The position numbers and the translations under genes were made by a program. DNA of 12,353 nt from an uncultured Lachnospiraceae bacterium (GTDB taxonomy: Bacteria > Bacillota > Clostridia > Lachnospirales > Lachnospiraceae): NCBI GenBank assembly GCA_944376975.1, contig CALWEE010000029.1, positions 1 to 12,353 of the forward strand, written 5' to 3'. Positions 1-6,842 of this stretch are shown here, piece after piece (positions within the stretch are counted from its first letter, which is position 1; each line of letters opens with the position of its first letter). A model generated the notes under the pieces. That model had not been told where the DNA came from. It searched no databases and saw nothing but the letters and a program-made list of their open reading frames with translations.

Positions 1-244
1 GCATGAGGGGATGGCACATGGGGATCAGCTCCCACGTTTTTTTCGCCGCCATCACCGCCGCCACCTGGGCTACCGCCAATACGTCGCCCTTTTTTATGCC
101 GCCGTTTTGTATGCGTTCAAGGGTCTCCGGACGCATGCGCACGCGGCCGGCCGCCAGCGCTTCCCTGACGGTCACGTCTTTTTCGGAGACATCTACCATT
201 TTCGCCCGTCCCTGGGCATTGATATGGGTCAGTTCTTTTTCCAT
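1..244 (-). CDS. moaC: MoaC, cyclic pyranopterin monophosphate synthase (partial, 3' end outside window)
   Basis: MoaC acts with MoaA in the cytosol to convert GTP to cyclic pyranopterin monophosphate, the first stage of molybdenum-cofactor synthesis. The 81 visible residues match the N-terminal half of the family (about 160 residues): [16 protein letters not shown] near the start, RVRMRPETL at about 35-43, [12 protein letters not shown] at 51-62 and ELIPMCHPL at 72-80. Lys52 and His78 align with the conserved active-site Lys and His of E. coli MoaC (K51 and H77). The second half, with the remaining catalytic Asp and Lys, lies beyond base 1. I chose ATG 244 because GAGGG at 250-254 sits 5 nt upstream. 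An in-frame ATG at 256 would overlap the upstream stop as ATGA but has its purine-rich stretch only 1 nt away. It is the last visible gene of the azlC-led unit, 8 bp after the hydrolase. Identity is clear; the upper start is possible. Confidence 0.93.
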   Translation of the reverse strand, partial: MEKELTHINAQGRAKMVDVSEKDVTVREALAAGRVRMRPETLERIQNGGIKKGDVLAVAQVAAVMAAKKTWELIPMCHPLM

Positions 245-252
245 GGCCGCCC

Positions 253-783
253 TCATTCCTCGATGTCGATCTGGCAGGCCCGCATGGCCGCCAGCGCGTT
301 TCGGTGACTTTCCGGCGTGACGCCGGCGCAGCAGGAAGCGTCGACCCGGATGGGCGTCTCCGGCAAGGCCGTCTTTAAAAGGATGGCATTGGCGATCACG
401 CATATGTCGGTGCACAGGCCGACCAGTTCGATCGCCTCGATGGGCGCCATCCGGTCGATCCCGGACAGGCATCCCGCCAGCTGGGTCGAACCAAAGACCG
501 GTTTGTCAAAGACCAGGCTCCGCCGCTCGGTCATCAGCTCATGGATGTCTTTCTGAAGCTGCCAGCCGTCCGTTCCCCGGACACAATGGACCACGGGAAG
601 GCGCTGCCCTTCCTGGGTGTTCAGATAATCTTCGTCATGGGTATCCCGCGTATAAACAACGGTGCCCGGATAGTTCCGGATCTTCTCGATGACCTTCGGC
701 AGGATGGCCCGGGCCTCTTTCGTGCCCAGGGCGCCGTCGATAAAGTCGTTCTGCATATCCACGACCACCAGATATTTACTCAT
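253..783 (-). CDS. Isochorismatase-superfamily cysteine hydrolase, probable nicotinamidase
   Basis: A 176-residue single-domain enzyme of the isochorismatase/nicotinamidase fold. The expected catalytic triad is visible: Asp9 in VVVDMQNDF, Lys94 in FDKPVFGST, and Cys128 in GLCTDICV, where the GxxTDxC pattern typically carries the nucleophilic Cys and the adjacent cis-peptide. Asp47, His49, Glu58 and His66 (TRDTHDEDY to VVHCVRGT) are spaced much like the metal site of known nicotinamidases. This favours nicotinamide deamidation to nicotinate for NAD salvage, but the substrate cannot be fixed from sequence, and related cysteine hydrolases act on other amides. No signal peptide is seen, so it is cytosolic. 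AGGAGG at 789-794 is 5 nt from the ATG and runs into the upstream permease stop codon (TAGGAGG), so translation is probably coupled. moaC follows within 8 bp. Nothing links it functionally to its neighbours. Confidence 0.9.
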   Translation of the reverse strand: MSKYLVVVDMQNDFIDGALGTKEARAILPKVIEKIRNYPGTVVYTRDTHDEDYLNTQEGQRLPVVHCVRGTDGWQLQKDIHELMTERRSLVFDKPVFGSTQLAGCLSGIDRMAPIEAIELVGLCTDICVIANAILLKTALPETPIRVDASCCAGVTPESHRNALAAMRACQIDIEE

Positions 784-792
784 GATATCCTC

Positions 793-3700
793 CTATTCCA
801 CGCTCTTGAGCGATTCTACCATATCGATCTTTTTCAGTTTAAAGTGCATGGCCAGGTTGACCAGAAGGGAGAACAGGAAGGTGAACACGATGCTGTACAC
901 ATAGCTGATCGGCTCGATATTCCTTCCGAACATGCACATGTCGATCTCCACCGTCTGGATGACAAAGGCGTGGAGGACCTTGCCGAGGGCGCAGCCCGCC
1001 GCCACGCCGATGAAGGTGAGCAGGATGTTCTCCCTGTAGACGTAAGCGGATACCTCCCTGTCATAAAAGCCCAGCACCTTCAGCGTCGCCAGTTCCCGCT
1101 GACGCTCATTGATATTGATATTGTTCAGGTTGTACAGAACGATGAAGGCCAGAAGCCCTGCCGACATGATGAGCACCACGATGACGCTGTCCAGCGCCTG
1201 GAGCATGTCGGTCACTTCTTCCATCAGCGTTTCCGTATACGATACGGTCAGCACGCAGTCATGGTCCAGGAGCATGCCGCCCAAAGCGTCCAGGTCTTTG
1301 GAGCCTTCCGGATCCATACGGACCACAACGGTATTTTCCGTCGGCTGTTCTCCGGTCAGTTCTTTGAACAAGCCCGGTGAAACGTACAGATAATGTTCCA
1401 TATAGTTTTCGCATATGTTGGCGATGCGGACCGTTATCTGATCTCCGTCGGCGTTTTCGGCCGTGACCGTATCGCCCACCGACACATCCAGCTGCTTCGC
1501 CGCTTTTTCCGTCAGGATGGCGCCGTCGTCGCCCAGTTCAAACGTCTCGCCGCTGACCCGGTGGTCAAAGAGGAAGAAATCGTCCAGTCCTTCCAGCGTT
1601 TCGGGCACGTACAGGTAAGCGTCCCATTCCGCGCCTTCATGGTCCAGCGTGACGCTCTGCATAAAGGCCTTGCTGTAACCGGCCACGTTTTCGTCTTCAT
1701 CCAGCTGCTCATACAGCAGCGCCCGCTCGTCATCGTCCGCTTCTTCATCGACGATCGCCATGGCGTCATACAGCTGGAGCTTGGTGTACTGGAGTTTCGC
1801 GATGCCCAGGATGGAATCTTTCAGGCCGTAGCCCACCACCATCAGCGCCATACAGCCGCCGATGCCGAAAACGGTCATGAAGAACCGCTTTTTATACCGC
1901 ATCAGGTTGCGGATCGTGGATTTCCACGTAAAATTCAGCCGCTTCCAAAGGAAGGGGATACGTTCCAGTATGACCCTCCGGCCGCTCTTTGGCGCCTCCG
2001 GCCGCATCAGTTCCGCCGGTTCCGCGATCAGTTCCCGATAGGACGAGAACAGGGTCGCCGCCAGGGTACAGATCAGGGCCGCCGCGCTGGCCATCAGGGA
2101 ATAGCCGACATGATAAGGGATCACCACATCGGGGACGTAGGGATACATGATCTTGTACGCCGTCACGATGATATACGGGAAGATCTTCTGTCCCACCAGG
2201 ACGCCGAACACGCAGCCCGCCAGGGTGGCCAGGAAAGCGTAGCCCACATATTTGGCCATGATGGACCAACGGCTGTAGCCCAGCGCTTTCATCGTGCCGA
2301 TCTGGGTCCGTTCTTCTTCCACCATACGGGTCATGGTCGTCAGGCTGATCAAAGCGGCCACAAGGAAAAAGAGCACCGGGAACACCTCGCCGATGGCCCG
2401 CATCCGGTCCGCGTTGTCTCCGTAACCGGTATAATCCGTATAGTCATCCCTGTCGGTCACATACCAGTCGGGCCGCTCGATCCCGGCGATCTCGCTTTTC
2501 GCGTCCTGAAGCTTTAACTCCCCGTCCGCGATCTCGCTCTGGGCCTCCTGCTCCGCCTCGTTATATTCATTCCAGCCGTCTTCCAACGTCTGCCGGTTTT
2601 CTTCGATCAGCTGACGATTTTCCTCGATCGTCTGCCAGCCCGACGCGATCTGCGATTCCCCGTCGCCGATCTGGGCCCATCCGTCCGCCAGAGCGGCTTC
2701 GCCCGCTTCCAGCTGGGCTTTTGAAGCGTCCAGCGTGGCCTGGGCTTCCTCAAGCTGGGTCCGGCCTTCCTCAAGCTGGGTCCGGCCTTCTTCCAGGGCC
2801 GCCTTGCCTTCTTCGTATCCCGATATCAGGGCCGCCGCCTGGTCAAGCTGGCTCTTGGCCGCCTCAAGCTGGCTCTCCCACGTATCCAGCGCCGCCTTCT
2901 GGGTTTCCATCTCGCCGATGGCCGCCCGGAGCTGTTCCGCCAGGGCGGTTTCTTCCGCCGTCGCCGTTCCGGCGCCGATCTTTTCTTCCAGGGCCGCCAG
3001 CTGGAGCCGCATGGTCTCAAGGCCGGAGGTCTGGGCGTCATAAGCCGCCCGCGCCGCGTCGTACTGGCTCTTTGACGTTTCATAGGACGCGAGGCCCGGT
3101 TCGTATCCGGCCTTGGCCTCCTCGTATAAAGGCGTCATCTCGTCAAGAGCCGCTTCCTGTTCGTTAAAAACTTCTTCCTGTTCGTAAAAGGCCGCCCACT
3201 GTTCTTCCAGCTGGGCCGCGCCGTCGTTATACTGGCTCCAGCCGTTGTCCAGTTCGGTCCGCGTACTGTAAAGCGTCTCCTTGGACGATTCCAGCAGGGA
3301 AGACTGTTCGATCAGTTCGGCTTCACCGCTCTCCAGCTCGGCTTCACCGCTTTCCAGCTCGGCTTCGCCGCTCTCCAGTTCTTCCCGGGCCGATTCCAGC
3401 TGTTCGTCCGCCTCTTCCCGGGCCGACTCCAGTTCGCTTTCCGCTTCTTCGATCTCTTCGTTCGCCTCGTCCATGATCTCGTCATAGCGGGCTTCGCAGC
3501 GTTCGTCCTGTATGGCTTCCACCTTTTCCCGGACATCCTCGATCAGGGCGTCGTATTCATCGGTGAAGGCCGTCGCTTCCATGGCGCCGTCAACGGAAAG
3601 CCATACCTGGGAGTACACGTCCTGACAGAAGCTTTCCTCCGGCACATAGATAAACGCGTCGATCTCGCCCTTGCCCACGTTGGTGCTTCCCCGGTCAAAG

Positions 3701-4242
3701 GAAATGTAGAGCGGGCTGGAGCAGGTGCCGACGATGGTAAAGGTATCGGTCGTCAGCGTTTCCGATAATTCCGTGTCCGTGCCGGATTTCAGGGTGATCG
3801 TATCGCCCACGGAAAAGTCCTGGCTTAAAAGCCACAGATCGTCTACCACGCACTCGTCTTCCGCTTCCGGCATGCGCCCTTTCTGAATATCGATCCGGTT
3901 GAGGCTTTCCGTCAGCGATTCCACGTGGACGACTTTCTCGCTGTCCTCTATATCGCAAAGCGCGTCGGTCATATAGGCCGGCTCCGCCTTTTTTACGCCG
4001 TCAATGGCTGACAGCGCGTCCACATCCGCGTCGGTCAGCCCCATTGTACTGATCACTTTCAGATCCATCAGGTCGTGCTCGTCAAAATACGCGTCTCCCG
4101 AAAGACGCATGTCCGGTTCGGAGGCCCGTATACCGGAAAAAAACGCCACGCCCATGGCCACGATCAGAAAGATCGACAGGAAACGGTTCATCGTCCTGCG
4201 TATCTCCATCTGAAAGTCTTTCCATAAAGCCTTTTTCTTCAT
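793..4242 (-). CDS. Large FtsX/MacB-type ABC transporter permease with long extracytoplasmic coiled coil
   Basis: This 1149-residue membrane protein should pair with the ATPase encoded just upstream. TM1 is at about 20-38, followed by a MacB-like extracytoplasmic domain (about 40-240). A very long Glu/Ala/Gln-rich coiled coil follows (about 250-590), with heptads such as LESGEAE three times and LEEGRTQ twice. A first FtsX core has TMs near 616-636, 663-685 and 712-735, then TM near 787-808, a second extracytoplasmic domain (about 810-1010), and a second FtsX core with TMs near 1015-1038, 1070-1090 and 1111-1133. Both cores carry the usual ATPase-coupling segment (QIGTMKALGYSRWSI at about 647, ELATLKVLGFYDREV at about 1050). 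The ATG lies downstream of GGTGAT. Members of this superfamily act as mechanotransmitters, peptide/lipoprotein exporters or cell-wall hydrolase regulators; the substrate here is unknown. The coil is the most distinctive part and may reach into or across the cell wall (inference). No frameshift is seen. Confidence 0.92.
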   Translation of the reverse strand: MKKKALWKDFQMEIRRTMNRFLSIFLIVAMGVAFFSGIRASEPDMRLSGDAYFDEHDLMDLKVISTMGLTDADVDALSAIDGVKKAEPAYMTDALCDIEDSEKVVHVESLTESLNRIDIQKGRMPEAEDECVVDDLWLLSQDFSVGDTITLKSGTDTELSETLTTDTFTIVGTCSSPLYISFDRGSTNVGKGEIDAFIYVPEESFCQDVYSQVWLSVDGAMEATAFTDEYDALIEDVREKVEAIQDERCEARYDEIMDEANEEIEEAESELESAREEADEQLESAREELESGEAELESGEAELESGEAELIEQSSLLESSKETLYSTRTELDNGWSQYNDGAAQLEEQWAAFYEQEEVFNEQEAALDEMTPLYEEAKAGYEPGLASYETSKSQYDAARAAYDAQTSGLETMRLQLAALEEKIGAGTATAEETALAEQLRAAIGEMETQKAALDTWESQLEAAKSQLDQAAALISGYEEGKAALEEGRTQLEEGRTQLEEAQATLDASKAQLEAGEAALADGWAQIGDGESQIASGWQTIEENRQLIEENRQTLEDGWNEYNEAEQEAQSEIADGELKLQDAKSEIAGIERPDWYVTDRDDYTDYTGYGDNADRMRAIGEVFPVLFFLVAALISLTTMTRMVEEERTQIGTMKALGYSRWSIMAKYVGYAFLATLAGCVFGVLVGQKIFPYIIVTAYKIMYPYVPDVVIPYHVGYSLMASAAALICTLAATLFSSYRELIAEPAELMRPEAPKSGRRVILERIPFLWKRLNFTWKSTIRNLMRYKKRFFMTVFGIGGCMALMVVGYGLKDSILGIAKLQYTKLQLYDAMAIVDEEADDDERALLYEQLDEDENVAGYSKAFMQSVTLDHEGAEWDAYLYVPETLEGLDDFFLFDHRVSGETFELGDDGAILTEKAAKQLDVSVGDTVTAENADGDQITVRIANICENYMEHYLYVSPGLFKELTGEQPTENTVVVRMDPEGSKDLDALGGMLLDHDCVLTVSYTETLMEEVTDMLQALDSVIVVLIMSAGLLAFIVLYNLNNININERQRELATLKVLGFYDREVSAYVYRENILLTFIGVAAGCALGKVLHAFVIQTVEIDMCMFGRNIEPISYVYSIVFTFLFSLLVNLAMHFKLKKIDMVESLKSVE
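2746..2787. repeat. Perfect 2 x 21-bp tandem repeat inside the permease coiled coil
   Basis: Two identical 21-bp units lie head to tail (2746-2766 and 2767-2787), each beginning TTCCTCAAGCTGGG on the plus strand, followed by a degraded start of a third. Read on the coding strand each unit is one heptad, LEEGRTQ or its permutation, at residues about 483-498. Because the unit is exactly seven codons, gain or loss keeps both the reading frame and the heptad phase. Perfect identity suggests a recent duplication. Confidence 0.9.
3321..3383. repeat. Imperfect 3 x 21-bp tandem repeat inside the permease coiled coil
   Basis: Three 21-bp units start at 3321, 3342 and 3363. The first two differ by a single base (CTTCACCGCT then CTCCAGCTCGG versus TTCCAGCTCGG); the third has a few changes. 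They encode the repeated heptad LESGEAE at residues about 287-309. As with the 2746 repeat, the period is one heptad, so copy-number change would lengthen or shorten the coil by one heptad without a frameshift. Confidence 0.9.
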
Positions 4243-4269
4243 ACCATCACCGTCTTTCCCGCCGTTTGC

Positions 4270-4974
4270 CTACCATTCGATCGTCTCTACGGAAACCGGA
4301 GACGGATTGAGTTCCATGGAAGATACCTTTCCGTTTTTGATCCGTATGATCCTGTCCGCCATGGGCGCGATCGCCTGGTTATGGGTGATGACGATAACGG
4401 TCATGTTCTTCTCCCGGCACATGTCCTGGAGCAGTTTCAATATGGCTTTGCCCGTGTTGTAATCCAGCGCGCCGGTGGGTTCGTCGCACAGCAGGAGCTT
4501 GGGATTCTTCGCCAGCGCCCGGGCGATGGATACCCGCTGCTGTTCGCCGCCGGAAAGCTGAGCGGGGAAATTGGCCATACGGTCTTCCAGCCCCACTTCT
4601 TTGAGCACCTGCCTGGCGTCCAGCGGGTCCTTGCATATCTGAAGGGCCAGCTCCACGTTCTCCAGGGCGGTCAGGTTGGGGATCAGGTTGTAAAACTGGA
4701 ATACAAAGCCGATATCGTCGCGCCGGTAGGCGATCCGCTGCTTATTGCTGTAAGCCGCGATGTCTTTCCCATCGACCCATATGGAGCCGCTGGTCGCCGT
4801 ATCCATACCGCCAAGGACGTTTAACACCGTCGTCTTGCCGGCGCCGCTGGGCCCGACGATGACGACGAACTCGCCCTTGCCGATCTCAAAATCAATGCCC
4901 GCGGCGGCGTGGATCTCGATCTCGCCCATATGATAGACTTTTGTTACATGTTCCAGTTTTACGTAAGCTTCCAT
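4270..4974 (-). CDS. ABC transporter ATP-binding protein, MacB/LolD type
   Basis: A 234-residue cytosolic ATPase that should power the adjacent FtsX-type permease. All nucleotide-binding motifs are intact: Walker A GPSGAGKT (41-48), Q-loop Gln93 in [18 protein letters not shown], signature [15 protein letters not shown] (140-154), Walker B LLLCDE (160-165), D-loop around GALD (168-171) and switch His198. The sequence around [16 protein letters not shown] is typical of the LolD/MacB branch (type VII, mechanotransmission-style transporters). It ends in a short tail with a terminal IEW, which I recall from clostridial members of this group. AGGAGGA lies 6 nt before the ATG and overlaps the azlD stop (TAGGAGG), so it is probably translationally coupled to azlD. 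The permease begins 27 bp downstream. Family and pairing are secure; the transported substrate is not known. Confidence 0.95.
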   Translation of the reverse strand: MEAYVKLEHVTKVYHMGEIEIHAAAGIDFEIGKGEFVVIVGPSGAGKTTVLNVLGGMDTATSGSIWVDGKDIAAYSNKQRIAYRRDDIGFVFQFYNLIPNLTALENVELALQICKDPLDARQVLKEVGLEDRMANFPAQLSGGEQQRVSIARALAKNPKLLLCDEPTGALDYNTGKAILKLLQDMCREKNMTVIVITHNQAIAPMADRIIRIKNGKVSSMELNPSPVSVETIEW

Positions 4975-4985
4975 AGGTTGTCCTC

Positions 4986-5294
4986 CTAGATAAACAGTTC
5001 AATGACGAAAACCGTCAATATGGCGGCGCAGGCCACTTCCACCAGGCTTCGCCGCCAGAAGCCAAGCAGCACCGCCACCGCTGTGCCGCCGATGGCGGAG
5101 GCCAGATGCCCGGACGAGGTGAAAATGTCCGGAAATGTGAGAGCGCCCAGCACAGCGTAGGGCGTATAATTTAAAAATGAACGGATATATCGTGACCGGA
5201 TCTGCTTTCGGAACAGGGTCACCGGTATCACTCTCGGAATGTAGGTCACCAGACACATCAACGCGATGCAGATAAGGACGCGCGTCATGCTCAT
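4986..5294 (-). CDS. azlD: AzlD, branched-chain amino acid exporter small subunit
   Basis: A 102-residue, very hydrophobic protein with about three to four membrane segments. Its length and motifs fit the AzlD family: MCLVTYIPRVIPV near 13-25, then SFLNYTPYAVLGALTFPDIF at about 39-58, a glycine/alanine-rich helix, and a C-terminal hydrophobic helix. AzlD is the small partner of AzlC; together they export branched-chain amino acids or their analogues, as shown for azlC mutants of Bacillus subtilis selected with azaleucine. The ATG overlaps the azlC stop as ATGA, the classic arrangement for coupled synthesis of complex subunits. A second in-frame ATG two codons later (5288) is an alternative start that makes little difference. 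The gene is followed at 11 bp by the ABC ATPase. Confidence 0.92.
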   Translation of the reverse strand: MSMTRVLICIALMCLVTYIPRVIPVTLFRKQIRSRYIRSFLNYTPYAVLGALTFPDIFTSSGHLASAIGGTAVAVLLGFWRRSLVEVACAAILTVFVIELFI

Positions 5295-6010
5295 GAGGTC
5301 TCCCCTCCTTCCCCGCTTTCTTCCGGATACAAAAAGGCGCCGACCGCCGAAGCGGCAATGGTCGCCAGTATGACACGGAACCCGGAAGAAATAAATGAAA
5401 AGGCCGGGATATACATTAACAGGCAGTTGACCGCCACCGCGATCAGGATGATGAGGAGCACCCGGGCGCTGTCCCGGGCGGCGGGTACGATCAGCGCGAC
5501 GAACATGGCGTACAGCCCGATGCCCATGGCGTTCTGGAGCGCCTCAGGCAGGACCTGGGATATGCAGCCCCCGAGAAGGGTCCCCGCGTTCCAGCCAAGG
5601 ATGGGCAGCGCGATCAGGCCGAACATATAAGAAGACGTGAGCGTCTTATTCCCGACAGACGCCACGACAAAGGTTTCATCGGTAATGCCGAAAGACCAGA
5701 TGAGTCTTTCTTTCAGTGAGGCAGCCGCGTCAATTTTCTGGGAAAGGGCCAGCGACATCAATATGTACCGGAGGTTGATGACAAACGTGGTCAACGCCAC
5801 CTCCACAGAGCCCGCTCCCGCGACGATGAGGTTCGTCCCGGCAAACTGCCCGGCGCTCGTAAGGTTCGTAAAGGATATCAACACTGCTGCCCAAACCGGC
5901 AGGCCTCCGCTCACTGCCATAAATCCAAAGGTGAAAGCCACCGGCACATACCCGATCCCGATGGGCATGCCGGCCGCCAGCCCCTGTTTAAATTCCGCTG
6001 TGGAAAACAT
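5291..6010 (-). CDS. azlC: AzlC, branched-chain amino acid exporter large subunit
   Basis: A 239-residue inner-membrane protein, the normal AzlC length. Family landmarks include FKQGLAAGMPIGIGYVPVAFTFG near 7-29, LTSAGQFAGTNLI (50-62), VINLRYILMSLALS (77-90), FGITDETFVVA (107-117) and several hydrophobic helices through residue 227. The open frame continues up to an ATG at 6127, but I place the start at ATG 6010. AGGAGGG (6017-6023) is exactly 6 nt upstream, the protein then has family length, and the upstream extension runs through the promoter -10 box. The extension also has a low-complexity, non-family sequence. It heads the transcription unit azlC-azlD-ATPase-permease-hydrolase-moaC. It probably exports surplus branched-chain amino acids, opposing the liv importer encoded just upstream. 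The exact substrate range is inferred. Confidence 0.93.
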   Translation of the reverse strand: MFSTAEFKQGLAAGMPIGIGYVPVAFTFGFMAVSGGLPVWAAVLISFTNLTSAGQFAGTNLIVAGAGSVEVALTTFVINLRYILMSLALSQKIDAAASLKERLIWSFGITDETFVVASVGNKTLTSSYMFGLIALPILGWNAGTLLGGCISQVLPEALQNAMGIGLYAMFVALIVPAARDSARVLLIILIAVAVNCLLMYIPAFSFISSGFRVILATIAASAVGAFLYPEESGEGGETS

Positions 6011-6098
6011 GGTTTTCCCTCCTGATGTTTCTCTCACTCCGGGCGGTTTTGCCGCCGCGCCGCCTTTTAAGCCAGGAAGACGGCTTCGGATCATATTC

Positions 6099-6127
6099 AT
6101 TATAGTCGTTTTTACGGCAAAAATCAA
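6099..6127 (-). promoter_or_regulatory. Probable sigma-A promoter for the azlC operon
   Basis: On the minus strand TTGATT (-35, 6122-6127) is followed by a 17-nt spacer and a perfect TATAAT (-10, 6099-6104). Transcription should begin near 6091-6092, giving a leader of about 80 nt before azlC. The leader can form two small hairpins (6069-6086, stem AAGCC/GGCTT; 6042-6056, stem GGCGG/CCGCC), but neither is followed by a T-run, so attenuation is not supported. The promoter sits just after the terminator of the preceding operon. Confidence 0.82.
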
Positions 6128-6137
6128 CGTTTCCGCC

Positions 6138-6186
6138 CAAAAAGAAAAGCGGCGGAAAGCCCCGTTTTACGGCGTTTTCCGCTGCT
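6138..6186 (-). terminator. Rho-independent terminator ending the liv/kinase operon
   Basis: Read on the minus strand, a 17-nt arm (6186-6170) pairs with 6164-6148 at 14 of 17 positions around the 5-nt loop TAAAA, and the stem is immediately followed by a TTTTCTTTTT tract. It starts 25 bp after the stop codon of the kinase-like gene and ends about 11 bp before the azlC -35 box. It therefore cleanly separates the liv unit from the azl unit, although some readthrough cannot be excluded. Confidence 0.88.
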
Positions 6187-6210
6187 CTTTATAATAATTT
6201 CACAGAATTT

Positions 6211-6831
6211 TTATAAAAGGCCGCGCACCTTCATGTAGCCTTTTATCGCCTCCACGCAGCCGTCGAATCCCAGCTTGCTGCTGTCCAGGCAAAGGTCGTA
6301 ATTGCGCGCGTCGTACCAGTTCTGTCCGGTATGGTACTTATAATAGTCGCCCCGGTTCTTATCGGTCTTGGCGATAAACCGTTTCATATCTTCCCTGGAC
6401 CGGCTGGATATCTTTAACGCCTGCTCCAGGCAGAAATCCTGGGGCGCGTGGACGAACACGCTGACCACGTGGGGATATTCTTTCAGGACAAAATCCGCGC
6501 ACCGGCCGATGACCACGTAGGATTCTTCCTCCGCCAGCTGTTTCAGGATCTTGGCCTGATAATTGAACAGGTTGTCGGTGGAAACAAAGTTATCGCTGTC
6601 CGGCGGCAAAAGCTCCCCGTTGTACACCTTCTGCGCCGCCCGGCGGAGCCGGCTCTTGAGCTTTTCATCCACGGCCGCGAAAAGCTGTTCGTTGATACCG
6701 CTGGCATCGGACGCCATGCGCAGGATCTCCCGGTTATAATAAGATATCCCCAGATCTTTCGCCAGCATCTTTCCGACGGTTTTTCCGCCGCTTCCGTACT
6801 GTCTCGCGATGGTGATGACCGTATGACTCAT
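6211..6831 (-). CDS. Cytidylate-kinase-like family protein (P-loop nucleotide kinase)
   Basis: A 206-residue cytosolic protein resembling the cytidylate kinase-like (Cytidylate_kin2) group. A P-loop variant is visible at the N terminus, ITIARQYGSGGKTVGKMLA (6-24), followed by GISYYNREIL (28-37), a mostly helical middle, a strand with VVIGRCADFVL (106-116), the KTDKNRGDYYKYHTG region (about 155-169) and NYDLCLDSSKLG (about 177-188). This layout is that of small nucleotide kinases, but the family is distinct from housekeeping Cmk and its substrate is not established. NMP phosphorylation is an inference. AGGAGGG lies 6 nt before the ATG and is fused to the livF stop (TAGGAGG). The gap to livF is 11 bp, so it is cotranscribed with the liv importer and is the last gene before the terminator. 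Why a kinase belongs there is unclear. Confidence 0.88.
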   Translation of the reverse strand: MSHTVITIARQYGSGGKTVGKMLAKDLGISYYNREILRMASDASGINEQLFAAVDEKLKSRLRRAAQKVYNGELLPPDSDNFVSTDNLFNYQAKILKQLAEEESYVVIGRCADFVLKEYPHVVSVFVHAPQDFCLEQALKISSRSREDMKRFIAKTDKNRGDYYKYHTGQNWYDARNYDLCLDSSKLGFDGCVEAIKGYMKVRGLL

Positions 6832-6842
6832 AAGCTTCCCTC

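Noticed and set aside
541..2517. Long plus-strand open frames (279 and 374 residues) opposite the permease gene
   Set aside because: They are antisense to a clear FtsX-type gene, have low-complexity His/Gln/Arg-rich translations with no family resemblance, and have no convincing ribosome-binding sites.
6011..6127. 39-residue N-terminal extension of AzlC
   Set aside because: The -10 and -35 boxes lie within it, the predicted transcript starts inside it, it has no family similarity, and ATG 6010 has an ideal AGGAGGG at 6 nt.
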